Positions 5,998-6,782 of a DNA stretch of 6,782 nucleotides are shown piece after piece. Below the pieces are notes generated by a model. It had not been told where the DNA came from, made no database searches, and saw only the letters and a list, made by a program, of their open reading frames with translations. A program made the translations under genes and the position numbers. The stretch is from an uncultured Bacillota bacterium. Lineage in GTDB: Bacteria > Bacillota > Clostridia > Tissierellales > Tepidimicrobiaceae. The stretch is from positions 1 to 6,782 of the forward strand of contig CALBUB010000089.1 in assembly GCA_937967955.1 (NCBI GenBank). The letters are read 5' to 3'. Each line of letters begins with the position of its first letter. The stretch's first letter is position 1.

Positions 5998-6657
5998 ATG
6001 GATAAAAGCTGTTTTGTATCTTGGAGTGGTGGGAAGGATTCGTGCCTTGCTCTCTATAAGGCCATAGAACAAGGATATAATCCAAAGAGGCTGTTAACCA
6101 TGTTCAGCTTAGAAGAGGGTATAAGTACTGCCCATAGATTAAAGGAAGAGATAATCAGAGCTCAAGCAGCTTCCCTTGAAATTGAACCCACTATTGGACG
6201 GGCTTCCTTTAAAGAATATGAAAAAGTGTTTGTTTCCCATCTCAAACAGTTTAAAGAGGAAGGAATCGACTATGGGATCTTTGGGGATATAGATATAGAG
6301 GGCCATAGAGAATGGGAAGAGAAGGTATGTGAGAAAGCGTCTATGAAGGCAGTGCTGCCCTTATGGAAGAAAAACAGGAAGGATTTAGTTATAGAGCTTA
6401 TAAACTTGGGATTTAAAGCAAAGATAGTATTGGTAGATAAGACTATGTTGGACACCAAATTTTTAGGACAAGACCTTACTTTATCCCTCTTGAAGGAAAT
6501 TGAAAAATATGGAGCTGATGTATGCGGGGAAAATGGGGAATACCATACAGTAGTCTATGATGGCCCCATATTTAAAAGGCCTGTTAATGTGAAATTCAAC
6601 GATGAAATCATCCCTGTTGAGGATAAATGGGCTCAAATTAGGGTAAGTATTTATTAA
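5998..6657 (+). CDS. PP-loop ATP-binding protein, DUF71/COG2102 (diphthine-ammonia ligase-like)
   Basis: This is a 219-residue ATP-dependent enzyme of the adenine nucleotide alpha-hydrolase fold. The PP-loop SGGKDS is at residues 10-15 after a short first strand (CFVSW). The family-specific C-terminal motif GENGEYHT is at 177-184, followed by VVYDGPIFK, and FGDIDIEGHREWEE forms the conserved middle. In eukaryotes and archaea the family adds ammonia to diphthine on elongation factor 2. Bacteria lack diphthamide, so this copy must do something else. Published comparative genomics proposed a role in B12 salvage for some bacterial members, but nothing in the window confirms it. The ATG is 7 bases after GGAGG. 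The gene lies 21 bases after the acetyltransferase and 24 bases before the next gene, all probably co-transcribed from the LysR promoter. All key residues look intact. Confidence 0.9.
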   Translation: MDKSCFVSWSGGKDSCLALYKAIEQGYNPKRLLTMFSLEEGISTAHRLKEEIIRAQAASLEIEPTIGRASFKEYEKVFVSHLKQFKEEGIDYGIFGDIDIEGHREWEEKVCEKASMKAVLPLWKKNRKDLVIELINLGFKAKIVLVDKTMLDTKFLGQDLTLSLLKEIEKYGADVCGENGEYHTVVYDGPIFKRPVNVKFNDEIIPVEDKWAQIRVSIY

Positions 6658-6681
6658 TAATACTTTACATAGGAGGTACTT

Positions 6682-6782
6682 ATGAAAAGGGATGAAAAAA
6701 GAGTAGAGAGGCTAAAGGAATATGTACAAGGGGTTTTAGATAATGAAGATGGCAAATATTTGTATGATAAATACAAGGAGGA
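6682..6782 (+). CDS. Unidentified protein, 5' part only (runs off the window)
   Basis: An ATG 5 bases after a perfect AGGAGG site opens a frame with no stop to the window edge (33 codons plus 2 bases). The visible N-terminus begins MKRDEKRVERLKEYVQGVLD and continues into a Tyr/Lys/Asp/Glu-rich, highly charged, probably helical stretch. No signal peptide, membrane segment or known motif can be seen and I do not recognise the family. It lies 24 bases after the DUF71 gene with no terminator between, so it is likely the next member of the same operon. Confidence 0.75.
   Translation, partial: MKRDEKRVERLKEYVQGVLDNEDGKYLYDKYKE

Overview
The window looks like chromosomal DNA from a low-GC, anaerobe-type Firmicute (Clostridia/Tissierellia-like). 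The DNA is AT-rich, ATA (Ile) and AGG/AGA (Arg) codons are frequent, Shine-Dalgarno sites are strong (AAGGAG, GGAGGG, AGGAGG), two genes start with TTG, and the protein families fit. This placement is inferred from style and cannot be taken to genus. Gene density is high and no intergenic gap exceeds about 145 bases. I see no tRNA, rRNA, CRISPR array, insertion sequence or phage gene.

Layout. (1) Positions 2-1580, minus strand: a two-gene ABC importer operon of the nitrate/sulfonate/taurine/thiamine-precursor type, with the ATPase first and the permease second, overlapping by 14 bases. Its substrate-binding protein is not in the window and may lie beyond the left edge. (2) Positions 1724-3143, plus strand: a nucleotide-metabolism pair, thymidine kinase (TTG start) and a NudC-type zinc-ribbon Nudix NAD(H) pyrophosphatase. 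Divergent promoters separate this pair from the ABC operon. (3) Positions 3158-3193: a strong, probably bidirectional hairpin terminator between convergent genes. (4) Positions 3199-4392, minus strand: a 397-residue protein of the F420-0:glutamate ligase (CofE) family, in a genome type not expected to make F420. (5) Positions 4514-6657, plus strand: a LysR-type regulator divergent from the CofE-like gene, then a maltose/galactoside O-acetyltransferase-type hexapeptide protein, then a PP-loop DUF71/COG2102 'diphthine-ammonia ligase-like' protein. A further gene starts at 6682 and runs off the right edge. The plus-strand genes from 4514 on are spaced 11, 21 and 24 bases apart and look like one operon.

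Working together. Most individual genes belong to known families. The most interesting part is 4393-4513, the divergent gap between the LysR gene and the CofE-like ligase. Two good sigma-A-type promoters appear to lie face to face on almost the same 33 bp, covered by an imperfect inverted repeat. This is a compact arrangement through which LysR could repress itself and switch the ligase. Two families that form amide bonds in other organisms (CofE and DUF71) sit on either side of this regulator. In bacteria of this kind both lack their textbook substrate (F420 and diphthamide), so the locus may encode an uncharacterised cofactor- or amide-forming pathway. That last step is inference.
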